A stretch of DNA of 43,437 bases from DASQUK01 sp046723645 (GTDB lineage Bacteria; Actinomycetota; Acidimicrobiia; Acidimicrobiales; VFJN01), in assembly GCA_046723645.1 (NCBI GenBank), contig JBKOUY010000108.1, forward strand, positions 1 to 43,437. The letters are read 5' to 3'. Positions 15,444 to 21,851 of this stretch are shown here, in pieces (position 1 is the first letter of the stretch; every line of letters begins with the position of its first letter). Below the pieces are notes generated by a model that searched no databases, had not been told where the DNA came from, and saw only the letters and a program-made list of their open reading frames with translations. A program made the position numbers and the translations under genes.

Positions 15444-16958
15444 TCACTCGCACGTCTCGCCGGGCGGCGGTTCGCCGATGACGAACGGACTGCCCTCGGT
15501 TGTGGTCGTGGTCTGTGGCGGCCTGGCGGTCGTGGTGCTGGCGCCGGCGTCGGTAGTGGTGGTGGTGCTGTTCGCCACCGGCTGATCCGCGGCCGTGCTG
15601 GTCGTCGCCTCCTCGGTGGGCGCCGGCTGATCGTGCACGGTCGTGAAGTCGGCGCCGGCCACGACCACCACCTCACCGGCGCCGAGTGCGGGGTTCTCGA
15701 CCAGCGTCGCCCGGGTGGTGAGGTACCGCGCCACGAGCTGGCCGTAGTTGGCCTGGCCGGGGGCGTGCTGGACGGTCGTGGTGGCGGCGGGCTCGGTGGT
15801 ATCCGGCTCGGTCACCTCGAAGCCGATCCGCTGCAGCGCCCCCGAGATGTCGCGGGCGAAGCCCTCCTTGGTGGTCGCGTTCAGCACCGTGACCGTCGCC
15901 TGGACCGGGCTGAGCTCACCGGGGGGCAGGCCCCGGAACACGTTGAGGGCCGGCTGCGCCCCCCGCTCGTCCAGGAGCACCCGGTCGGGGTCCGGCGGAT
16001 ACGGCAGCGTGGGAAGGTTGTAGGTCTCGAGGTTCTCGGAGTCGAAGTCGCTGAAATGGTTCCCCAGGTCGATCATCTCGCGGACACCGAGGTCCTCGTC
16101 GAAGCGCACGGTATCGGCGGCGATGTTCACGAGATCGGTCACCCGGAGCGGGTTGGACCGCACCTGCGACAGGGCCTTGGCCAGGGCGCGGTGGATGAAG
16201 ATCTGCTGCCGTTGGACGCGACTCAGGTCGGACCGGGGATCTCCCTCCCAGCCATCCGACGTCAGGATCTGAAGCTTGCGGGACCGGGCGAAGGCCAGGG
16301 CGGTCTGCCCGTCCAGCTTCATGCACCCCGCCTTCTCGACGAAGAGGCCTGACGACTTGTCGCGCGCCGGCGACGGGAACCAGATGGACACGCCGCCGAC
16401 ATCGTCCACGACGCGCTTGAAGCTCTCGAAGTTCACCTCGATGAAGTGGTGGATCGGCACACCGAAGTTCTGGCGCAGCGTGTTGATGAGGTTCTGTTCG
16501 CCCTCGCCCTCGTTCGGGCGGCCGTAGGCCGAGTTGATCATCCCGATCTCCCCGGTGTCGGCGATCGTCACCATCAGGTCCCGGGGAAACGACGTCAGCG
16601 CCAGGCGCTCGGACTCGGGGTCGACGCGCGCCACCATGATCGTGTCGGTGTTCTTGCTGCTCTGACCCTCGCGGGTGTCCACTGCGACGATCAGGTAGTT
16701 CTCGGGATCGCCGGAGGGCGGCTTGTCCAGGCTCAGGTTGTCGACCCGGTTGATGCTGTTGTACTTGACCAGCACGTAGCCGCCGACCGATGCGCCCGCC
16801 AGGCACACGACCACGATCGAGGTGAGCGCGGCGAGGATGACCCGCTGGCGCCACGACCGCCGCCCCCGGCCGCGGCGCGCGCGATCCCACGTGGCCGGGG
16901 GAGGGCGCTGGCCCGGCGGCTGACCCGGGGCGCGCATGTGCCGGGAATCACGGGACAT
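15444..16958 (-). CDS. LytR-CpsA-Psr (LCP) family cell-wall transferase
   Basis: 504-aa membrane-anchored enzyme that probably joins anionic polymers such as arabinogalactan-type glycans to peptidoglycan. A cytoplasmic Arg/Pro-rich tail precedes one helix (40-64). The LCP domain follows with Asp105 (NTDTIMV), SFPRD (123-127) and the later Arg cluster in RSDLSRVQRQQ. A LytR C-terminal domain (about 350-430) and a long Thr-rich, Pro-containing tail end the protein. A TAGCCT box is 9 nt before the ATG. It is divergent from the FrhB-like gene. Confidence 0.92.
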   Translation of the reverse strand: MSRDSRHMRAPGQPPGQRPPPATWDRARRGRGRRSWRQRVILAALTSIVVVCLAGASVGGYVLVKYNSINRVDNLSLDKPPSGDPENYLIVAVDTREGQSSKNTDTIMVARVDPESERLALTSFPRDLMVTIADTGEIGMINSAYGRPNEGEGEQNLINTLRQNFGVPIHHFIEVNFESFKRVVDDVGGVSIWFPSPARDKSSGLFVEKAGCMKLDGQTALAFARSRKLQILTSDGWEGDPRSDLSRVQRQQIFIHRALAKALSQVRSNPLRVTDLVNIAADTVRFDEDLGVREMIDLGNHFSDFDSENLETYNLPTLPYPPDPDRVLLDERGAQPALNVFRGLPPGELSPVQATVTVLNATTKEGFARDISGALQRIGFEVTEPDTTEPAATTTVQHAPGQANYGQLVARYLTTRATLVENPALGAGEVVVVAGADFTTVHDQPAPTEEATTSTAADQPVANSTTTTTDAGASTTTARPPQTTTTTEGSPFVIGEPPPGETCE

Positions 16959-16967
16959 GACCGGACG

Positions 16968-16973
16968 AGGCTA
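16968..16973 (-). promoter_or_regulatory. predicted -10 box of LCP gene
   Basis: Minus-strand TAGCCT is 9 nt before the ATG at 16958, giving at most a very short leader. Confidence 0.4.
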
Positions 16974-17055
16974 CCCGTCGGCCACACCGCACAGCCGTCA
17001 GGCGGCCCGGGGGATGGGCCGGCGAGACGCCACGATGAGTTCCGCGAGGGTCCGC

Positions 17056-17061
17056 TAGCTT
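17056..17061 (+). promoter_or_regulatory. predicted -10 box of FrhB-like gene
   Basis: TAGCTT lies 8 nt before the GTG at 17070. No Shine-Dalgarno sequence is seen. Confidence 0.4.
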
Positions 17062-17069
17062 GCGATTCC

Positions 17070-18257
17070 GTGAGCGATGCATCGGCTCCCGCAACCCCCC
17101 GTGTGCGCTGGACGGCGCAGTGGAAGGAGCTATACGCGGAGGTCATCCAGACCGGCCTGTGCACCGGCTGCGCCGGCTGTGTCATCTCGTGCCCGCACGA
17201 CGTCATCGGCTACGACCACGAGCCGGGTGGCTACAAGCCCTTCCACCTCGAGGAGGAGCTGGGGTTCGACAACTGCATCCACGGCGAGAAGGGCTGCACC
17301 TCGTGCACGCGCGCCTGCCCGCGGTTCCGGGCGTGGGAGCCCGAGGCCGACGAGCACCTGTTCGCCCGGGTGCGCCAACCGGACGAGTTGTCGGGCATCT
17401 ACCAGGACATCCTGCTGACGCGGGCGTCGGACGAGATGGTGCACCGCATGGGCCAGGACGGCGGGCTGGTGTCGGCGCTGCTGATCTGGGCGCTGGAGAA
17501 CGACTACATCGACGCCGCGCTCGTCTCGTACCTCGAGGGCGACGGCCACGACTGGAAGGCGCGGCCGGGCGTCGCTGCCAGCAAGGAGGAGATCCTCGAC
17601 AGTGCCGGCAGCCGCTACACCTACTCGGCCAACACGCTGGCGCTGGGCGAGGCGCTCGAGCGCGGCCATAGCCGCCTGGCGCTGGTCGGGATGTCGTGCC
17701 AGTCGTCGGTTCCGCCGATCATGTGGAGCCGCAAGGTCGGCAAGGTCTCCAAGCCGTTCCTGTTCAACATCGGGCTGCTCTGCTCCAAGACGTTCGACGA
17801 CTCGATCTTCGACGAACTGTTCTGGACCAAGTACGGGCTCGACAAGCGCGACATCGTCAAGATGAACATCAAGGGCGTGTTCCAGCTGTGGACGCGGGAC
17901 GGCCGCTATTACGAGGTCCCGCTGAAGGAGTGCCACGCCTGGACCCGTGAGGGCTGCACCTACTGCCCCGATTTCGGCGCCGAGCACGCCGACATCTCCA
18001 CCGGCGGGATCGGCAAGGACAACGACTGGACGCTCACGATCGTCCGCACCGACCTCGGCCGGGAGATCATCAGCCGCATGATCGCCGACGGGTCGATCAT
18101 CGCCCGGCCCGGCGACGACGATCCCGGCGCCATCGCGCTGATGCACAAGCTGTCGGCCAAGAGCCGCGAGCGCTGGCCGGGGTTCGCCGTCGACGATCCG
18201 CGGGGCCCGGCCACGAACGGCAAGCGCGGCGACAAGGCCCAGCCAGTGAAGGCCTGA
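17070..18257 (+). CDS. coenzyme F420 hydrogenase/dehydrogenase beta subunit family protein
   Basis: 395-aa iron-sulfur flavoprotein of the FrhB family, whose members oxidise or reduce cofactor F420 or act as ferredoxin-linked reductases. The N-terminus has a 4Fe-4S motif with Cys31, 34, 37 and 41 and a second Cys set (about 69, 76, 79, 83). FrhB N and C domains follow, with further Cys in CHAWTREGCTYC. The GTG start lies 8 nt after a TAGCTT box. The TauE/SafE gene follows after 11 bp, so the two are probably co-transcribed. The substrate is unknown. Confidence 0.87.
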   Translation: MSDASAPATPRVRWTAQWKELYAEVIQTGLCTGCAGCVISCPHDVIGYDHEPGGYKPFHLEEELGFDNCIHGEKGCTSCTRACPRFRAWEPEADEHLFARVRQPDELSGIYQDILLTRASDEMVHRMGQDGGLVSALLIWALENDYIDAALVSYLEGDGHDWKARPGVAASKEEILDSAGSRYTYSANTLALGEALERGHSRLALVGMSCQSSVPPIMWSRKVGKVSKPFLFNIGLLCSKTFDDSIFDELFWTKYGLDKRDIVKMNIKGVFQLWTRDGRYYEVPLKECHAWTREGCTYCPDFGAEHADISTGGIGKDNDWTLTIVRTDLGREIISRMIADGSIIARPGDDDPGAIALMHKLSAKSRERWPGFAVDDPRGPATNGKRGDKAQPVKA

Positions 18258-18268
18258 GCCCACCGCGC

Positions 18269-19153
18269 GTGGACCCGGGACCCCTGCGTGACGCCCTGAC
18301 GGTGGCCGTCGGGGTCGCCACGGGGGCGATGTCGGGACTGTTCGGCATCGGGGGGGCGGTGATCTCGACGCCGGGCATCCGGGCCCTGGGAGCCTCGGCG
18401 CAGACCGCCATCGGCACGACGCTGCCGTGCATCATCCCGGGAGCGGCGAGCGGCACCCTGCGCTACGCGCGCGAGGGGCTGGTGGACGGCCCGGCCGTGC
18501 TGGCGACCACGCCGGTCGGCATGGTCGCCGCCGTCGCCGGCGCACTGCTCACCGAGGTCGTCCCCGGCCACGGCCACGCGCTCATGCTGGCCACGGCGGC
18601 CCTGCTGGCTGTGAGCGGCGCGCGGATGATCAGAAACCCGACTCCGGACCGGACCGCCCTCCCACCCGACGTTCTTGCCGCGGAAATGGTCGCCACGACG
18701 ACCAATCCCGCGGCAAGAAAAAGCGAGGGGGTGCCCGGCGACCTCGTGGTCGGGGCCGCCGACCGGCCGCACGGTCGGCCGACGGTGGTCCGCCTGGCGG
18801 GCGTCGGGACGCTCGCAGGCCTGCTGTCGGGGCTGCTGGGCATCGGGGGCGGCACGGTGATGGTCCCGGGCTTCACACAGGTCGCCGGGATGCCGCTGAA
18901 GCGCGCCATCGCGACGTCCCTGGCCTGCGTCGGCATCTTCGCCGTGCCCGGCACGATCACGCACGCGTTCCTGGGGAACATCGACTGGCGGTTCGCGCTG
19001 CTGCTCACCGTGGGGATGATCCCCGGTGCCCGCCTGGGCGCGGCGCTCGCCATCCGGTCCGAGGATCGCCGCCTGCACGCGGTCGTGGGGGCGTTCCTGA
19101 CCGTCACGGCGGTCGCGTACGCCGCCGGTGAGATCGCCGCGCTCGGCTCGTGA
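18269..19153 (+). CDS. TauE/SafE family permease
   Basis: 294-aa membrane permease of the TauE/SafE family, which exports sulfite, sulfoacetate or related anions. Two homologous halves each contain the family Gly motif (GLFGIGGAVIS at about 24-34 and GLLGIGGGTVM in the second half). The linker between the halves (about residues 131-165) holds LAAEMVATTTNPAARK, encoded by a 48-bp palindromic repeat that also occurs outside genes in this window. The start is GTG, 11 bp after the FrhB-like stop, suggesting an operon. Confidence 0.88.
   Translation: MDPGPLRDALTVAVGVATGAMSGLFGIGGAVISTPGIRALGASAQTAIGTTLPCIIPGAASGTLRYAREGLVDGPAVLATTPVGMVAAVAGALLTEVVPGHGHALMLATAALLAVSGARMIRNPTPDRTALPPDVLAAEMVATTTNPAARKSEGVPGDLVVGAADRPHGRPTVVRLAGVGTLAGLLSGLLGIGGGTVMVPGFTQVAGMPLKRAIATSLACVGIFAVPGTITHAFLGNIDWRFALLLTVGMIPGARLGAALAIRSEDRRLHAVVGAFLTVTAVAYAAGEIAALGS
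18672..18719. repeat. palindromic repeat, copy 1, in frame inside the TauE/SafE gene
   Basis: A 12-bp perfect arm (18672-18683 with 18708-18719), two mismatches around one pair, then TGGTCG/CGACCA, close on a 6-nt loop. The core TGCCGCGGA-N2-TGGT…ACCAATCCCGCG-N-CA is shared with the copy at 21802-21845, including the unpaired AATC side. It preserves the reading frame and codes for the loop between the two permease halves. Confidence 0.7.
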
Positions 19154-19165
19154 CCGGTGACCCGA

Positions 19166-19855
19166 TCACAGGCCGGCCAGCTCGCGGGCCCGCCGCAGCA
19201 CCGCGTCGAACATGGGCTCCGTGAGCTTGCCGGTGAACGTGTTCTGCTGGCTGACGTGGTAGCTGCAGACGATCGAGCGGCCGCCGTCGAGCGCCAGCTC
19301 GACGCCGTGGCCGAACCGCGGCGCGCCGCGCACGCCCAGCACACGGCAGAGCACCTGGTAGCCGAACTGCCCGAGCGGCAGGTACACGCGCACCCCGGTC
19401 AGGAGGGCCAGCTCCCGCTCCAGGAACGGCCGGCAGCGGTCGCGCTCGTCGGGCGCCGGCTTGTTGGCGGGTGGTGCGCAGCGGACCGCCGCGGTGATCC
19501 AGGCACCGTCGAGCCTGAGGCCGTCATGGCGGTGCACCGCCGTCGGCTGGCTGGCGAACCCCGCCCGCCACAGCGCCGCGTACAGGAAGTCGCCCGACCG
19601 GTCACCCGTGAACATCCGTCCCGTCCGGTTGGCGCCGTGGGCGGCCGGCGCCAGTCCCACGATGGCGACGCGGGCGGCGGGGTCGCCGAAGCCAGGCACC
19701 GGGCGGGCCCAGTAGTCCTGGTCGTGAAAGGCCGGCCGCCGGTCGCGGGCCACCTGCTCGCGCCACGCCACGAGGCGGGGGCAGGCGCGACAGGCGGTGA
19801 TCTCCCGCTCCAGGACCTCGAGCTTCGGCGGCGCAGGGCGCCCGGCCTCATCCAC
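19166..19855 (-). CDS. udgB: uracil-DNA glycosylase family 5 (UdgB)
   Basis: 229-aa DNA-repair glycosylase removing uracil and other deaminated bases. Motif A, GLAPAAHGANRTG, begins at residue 67 and motif B, HVSQQNTFTG, at about 200; both are family-5 signatures. Four cysteines (22, 25, 126, 141) should hold a 4Fe-4S cluster. The start is GTG at 19855, with a minus-strand TATCGT box 8 nt upstream. Transcription diverges from the phosphatase gene only 27 bp away. Confidence 0.93.
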   Translation of the reverse strand: MDEAGRPAPPKLEVLEREITACRACPRLVAWREQVARDRRPAFHDQDYWARPVPGFGDPAARVAIVGLAPAAHGANRTGRMFTGDRSGDFLYAALWRAGFASQPTAVHRHDGLRLDGAWITAAVRCAPPANKPAPDERDRCRPFLERELALLTGVRVYLPLGQFGYQVLCRVLGVRGAPRFGHGVELALDGGRSIVCSYHVSQQNTFTGKLTEPMFDAVLRRARELAGL

Positions 19856-19863
19856 GGGAGCTG

Positions 19864-19873
19864 ACGATAGGTT
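19864..19873. promoter_or_regulatory. overlapping divergent -10 boxes
   Basis: ACGATAGGTT contains TAGGTT on the plus strand (9 nt before the ATG at 19883) and TATCGT on the minus strand (8 nt before the GTG at 19855). The boxes share two bases, so polymerase probably cannot use both at once. Confidence 0.45.
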
Positions 19874-19882
19874 GCACTGACG

Positions 19883-20608
19883 ATGGCCAGAGCCGAGCGA
19901 GCCCCACGTGCCAGCGGCCCGCGGACCGACCGGCGGGTGGGTGGCCGACGCAAGCCCCCGGCCCCCACCCTGATCCTCTTCGTGCGCCACGGCTCGACGG
20001 CCACGACCGGCAAGGAGCTGCCGGGTCGCGCCAGCGGCCTGCACCTGTCCAACGCCGGCCGGGCCCAGGCGGAATCGGTGGCCGCCCGCATCGCCGCCAT
20101 GGCGTCGGCCAACGGGCGGCAGCGCCGCAGCGTGGCGGCCGTCTACAGCTCGCCCCTGGAGCGCACGCGCGAGACCGCGGCGCCCATCGCCGAGGCCACC
20201 GGCTGCCAGGTCCAGGTCGACGACGGCCTCCTCGAGCTCGACATCGGGGATTGGACCGGGCTCGAGCTCAAGGCCGCGCGCAAGCGCCCCGAGTGGGCCG
20301 CGATCCAGCGCTACCCGAGCGGCTTCACGTTCCCCGGGGGCGAGTCCTTCGTCGACATGCAGGCCCGCATCGTCGCCTGCGTCGAGCGGATGCGGTCGGC
20401 CCACGGCGGCGAGACCATCGTGGCGGTCTCCCATGCCGATCCCATACGCGCCGCCGTTGCCCACGCGATGGGGACCCACCTCGACCTGTTCCAGCGCGTC
20501 GTGATCTCGCCGTGCTCGCTCACGGCCGTCGCCTACGGCGACGGGGGGCCGATGGTGCTGACCGTGAACTCCGGCGTGGACACCGGCGCTGCGCTGGTGC
20601 CGTCCTGA
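19883..20608 (+). CDS. histidine phosphatase family protein (MSMEG_4193-like)
   Basis: 241-aa phosphoglycerate-mutase-like phosphatase. The RHG motif is at 35-37 and the second catalytic His is in VSHADPI near 183. A basic N-terminal stretch of about 27 aa precedes the fold and may be an over-long start. The gene begins a three-gene operon with DUF3090 and SCO1664-family genes (2-bp gap, then a 19-bp overlap). This trio is conserved in actinobacteria and often lies by the mycothiol gene mshC. The real substrate is unknown. Confidence 0.87.
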   Translation: MARAERAPRASGPRTDRRVGGRRKPPAPTLILFVRHGSTATTGKELPGRASGLHLSNAGRAQAESVAARIAAMASANGRQRRSVAAVYSSPLERTRETAAPIAEATGCQVQVDDGLLELDIGDWTGLELKAARKRPEWAAIQRYPSGFTFPGGESFVDMQARIVACVERMRSAHGGETIVAVSHADPIRAAVAHAMGTHLDLFQRVVISPCSLTAVAYGDGGPMVLTVNSGVDTGAALVPS

Positions 20609-20610
20609 TC

Positions 20611-21087
20611 ATGTCCGAGTCGTACGACTTCTCGAAGGCCGAGATCTTCTGGCCCGGGGCCGAGGGTCCACCCGGCCAGCGGGTGTTCTTCCTCGCGGGC
20701 GGCGCCGACGGCGAGATCGTGTACTTCCGCTGCGAGAAGCAGCAGGTCGCAGCGCTCGGCGAGTACCTGCTCGCCCTGCTCGAGGACCTGTCGCCGGAGG
20801 TAGAGGCGGTCGAGGGCCACGGGAAGGTCGTGCCGCTGCCGTTCGACTGGGACGTGGGCTCTATCGGCGTGAAGTACGACGAGCCCGAGGAGCGGATCGT
20901 GGTGGTGCTCGAGGAGCTGTCCGGCGAGGACGAGACGCCGGCCACCGCCCGGTTCTGCTTCACGCTGGCGCAGGCCGCGGCCTTCGCCCGCTTCGCACTG
21001 GAGCTCGTGGCCCAGGGGAGGCCCAACTGCGGCTTCTGCGGCCAGCCCATGGACGCGGAAGGCCACGTGTGTCCCCGGATGAATTGA
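20611..21087 (+). CDS. DUF3090 family protein
   Basis: 158-aa actinobacterial protein of unknown function. It opens with a conserved FDFSKAE-like stretch (here YDFSKAEIFWPGA) and ends with a zinc-ribbon-like C-terminus, CGFCGQPM…HVC, that could bind a metal. The ATG at 20611 follows the phosphatase stop by 2 nt. The 3' end overlaps the SCO1664-family gene by 19 bp, so translation of the three genes is probably coupled. Confidence 0.88.
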   Translation: MSESYDFSKAEIFWPGAEGPPGQRVFFLAGGADGEIVYFRCEKQQVAALGEYLLALLEDLSPEVEAVEGHGKVVPLPFDWDVGSIGVKYDEPEERIVVVLEELSGEDETPATARFCFTLAQAAAFARFALELVAQGRPNCGFCGQPMDAEGHVCPRMN

Positions 21088-21797
21088 GGGCGTTCGGGGC
21101 GACGCTGGAGCTGCTGCGGTCCGGCGAGGTCGAGGTGCTCGGCCGCATGCCCTGGAGCTCGAACGCCACCTTCCTGGCCGAGGTCCGCGACGGCGCCGAC
21201 TGCCTGCGGGCCGTCTACAAGCCGCGGCGCGGTGAACGCCCGCTGTGGGACTTTCCGGACGGCCTCGATCGCCGCGAGGTGGCCGCCTACGAGCTGTCCC
21301 GGTGGCTGGGGTGGGACATCGTGCCGGAGACCGTCCTGCGCGACGACGAGGGGCTCCCCTTCGGCGCGGGCTCGTTGCAGCGGTTCGTGGACTTCGATGC
21401 CGAGCAGCACTACTTCTCGCTGGTCGAGGACCGGGGCCGCCACGACGCCCTGCGCACCATCTGCTGCTTCGACCTGGTGGCCAACTCGGCCGACCGCAAG
21501 GGCGGGCACTGCCTCGCCGGTGACGACGGCCGGCTGTGGGCGGTCGACAACGGCCTCACCTTCCACTGCGACACCAAGCTCCGCACGGTCATCTGGGAGT
21601 TCGGGGGCCAGCCGATCCCCCAGCACCTGGTTGCGGACGTCCGGCGCCTGGCCGAGAGCGGCGCCCCGGCTGCGATGGAGGCGCTCCTGAGCCCCGCGGA
21701 GCGCCGGGCGCTCGCGCGCCGGGCCACCGCCGTCGCCGACCGCGGCGCCTTCCCGATCGATCACTCCGGCCGGCGCTATCCCTGGCCCCTCGTCTGA
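21069..21797 (+). CDS. SCO1664 family protein, phosphatidylinositol-kinase-like fold
   Basis: 242-aa protein related to the PI3/PI4-kinase fold. Visible kinase-like residues are the Lys in VYKPRRGE (about 37-44), the catalytic-type D…N…DR in DLVANSADRKGGH (about 137-149) and the metal-binding-type DNG (about 158-160). Kinase activity has not been shown as far as I know. The start is GTG, inside the end of the DUF3090 gene. A strong palindrome immediately follows the stop. Confidence 0.85.
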   Translation: MSPDELRAFGATLELLRSGEVEVLGRMPWSSNATFLAEVRDGADCLRAVYKPRRGERPLWDFPDGLDRREVAAYELSRWLGWDIVPETVLRDDEGLPFGAGSLQRFVDFDAEQHYFSLVEDRGRHDALRTICCFDLVANSADRKGGHCLAGDDGRLWAVDNGLTFHCDTKLRTVIWEFGGQPIPQHLVADVRRLAESGAPAAMEALLSPAERRALARRATAVADRGAFPIDHSGRRYPWPLV

Positions 21798-21801
21798 GAA
21801 A

Positions 21802-21845
21802 CCTGCCGCGGATCTGGTGGCCCCGGCCACCAATCCCGCGTCAGG
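21802..21845. repeat. palindromic repeat, copy 2, between convergent genes
   Basis: 44-bp imperfect palindrome with 18 of 22 positions paired, 4 nt after the SCO1664-family stop and just before the convergent GGDEF/EAL stop. It shares the core TGCCGCGGA-N2-TGGT…ACCAATCCCGCG-N-CA with the copy at 18672-18719. Here it could act as a bidirectional terminator. Confidence 0.7.
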
Positions 21846-21851
21846 AAGGCG

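Noticed and set aside
16446..17069. Long N-terminal extension of the FrhB-like protein
   Set aside because: The extension is antisense to the LCP gene. The GTG at 17070 follows a TAGCTT box and begins directly before the conserved domain.
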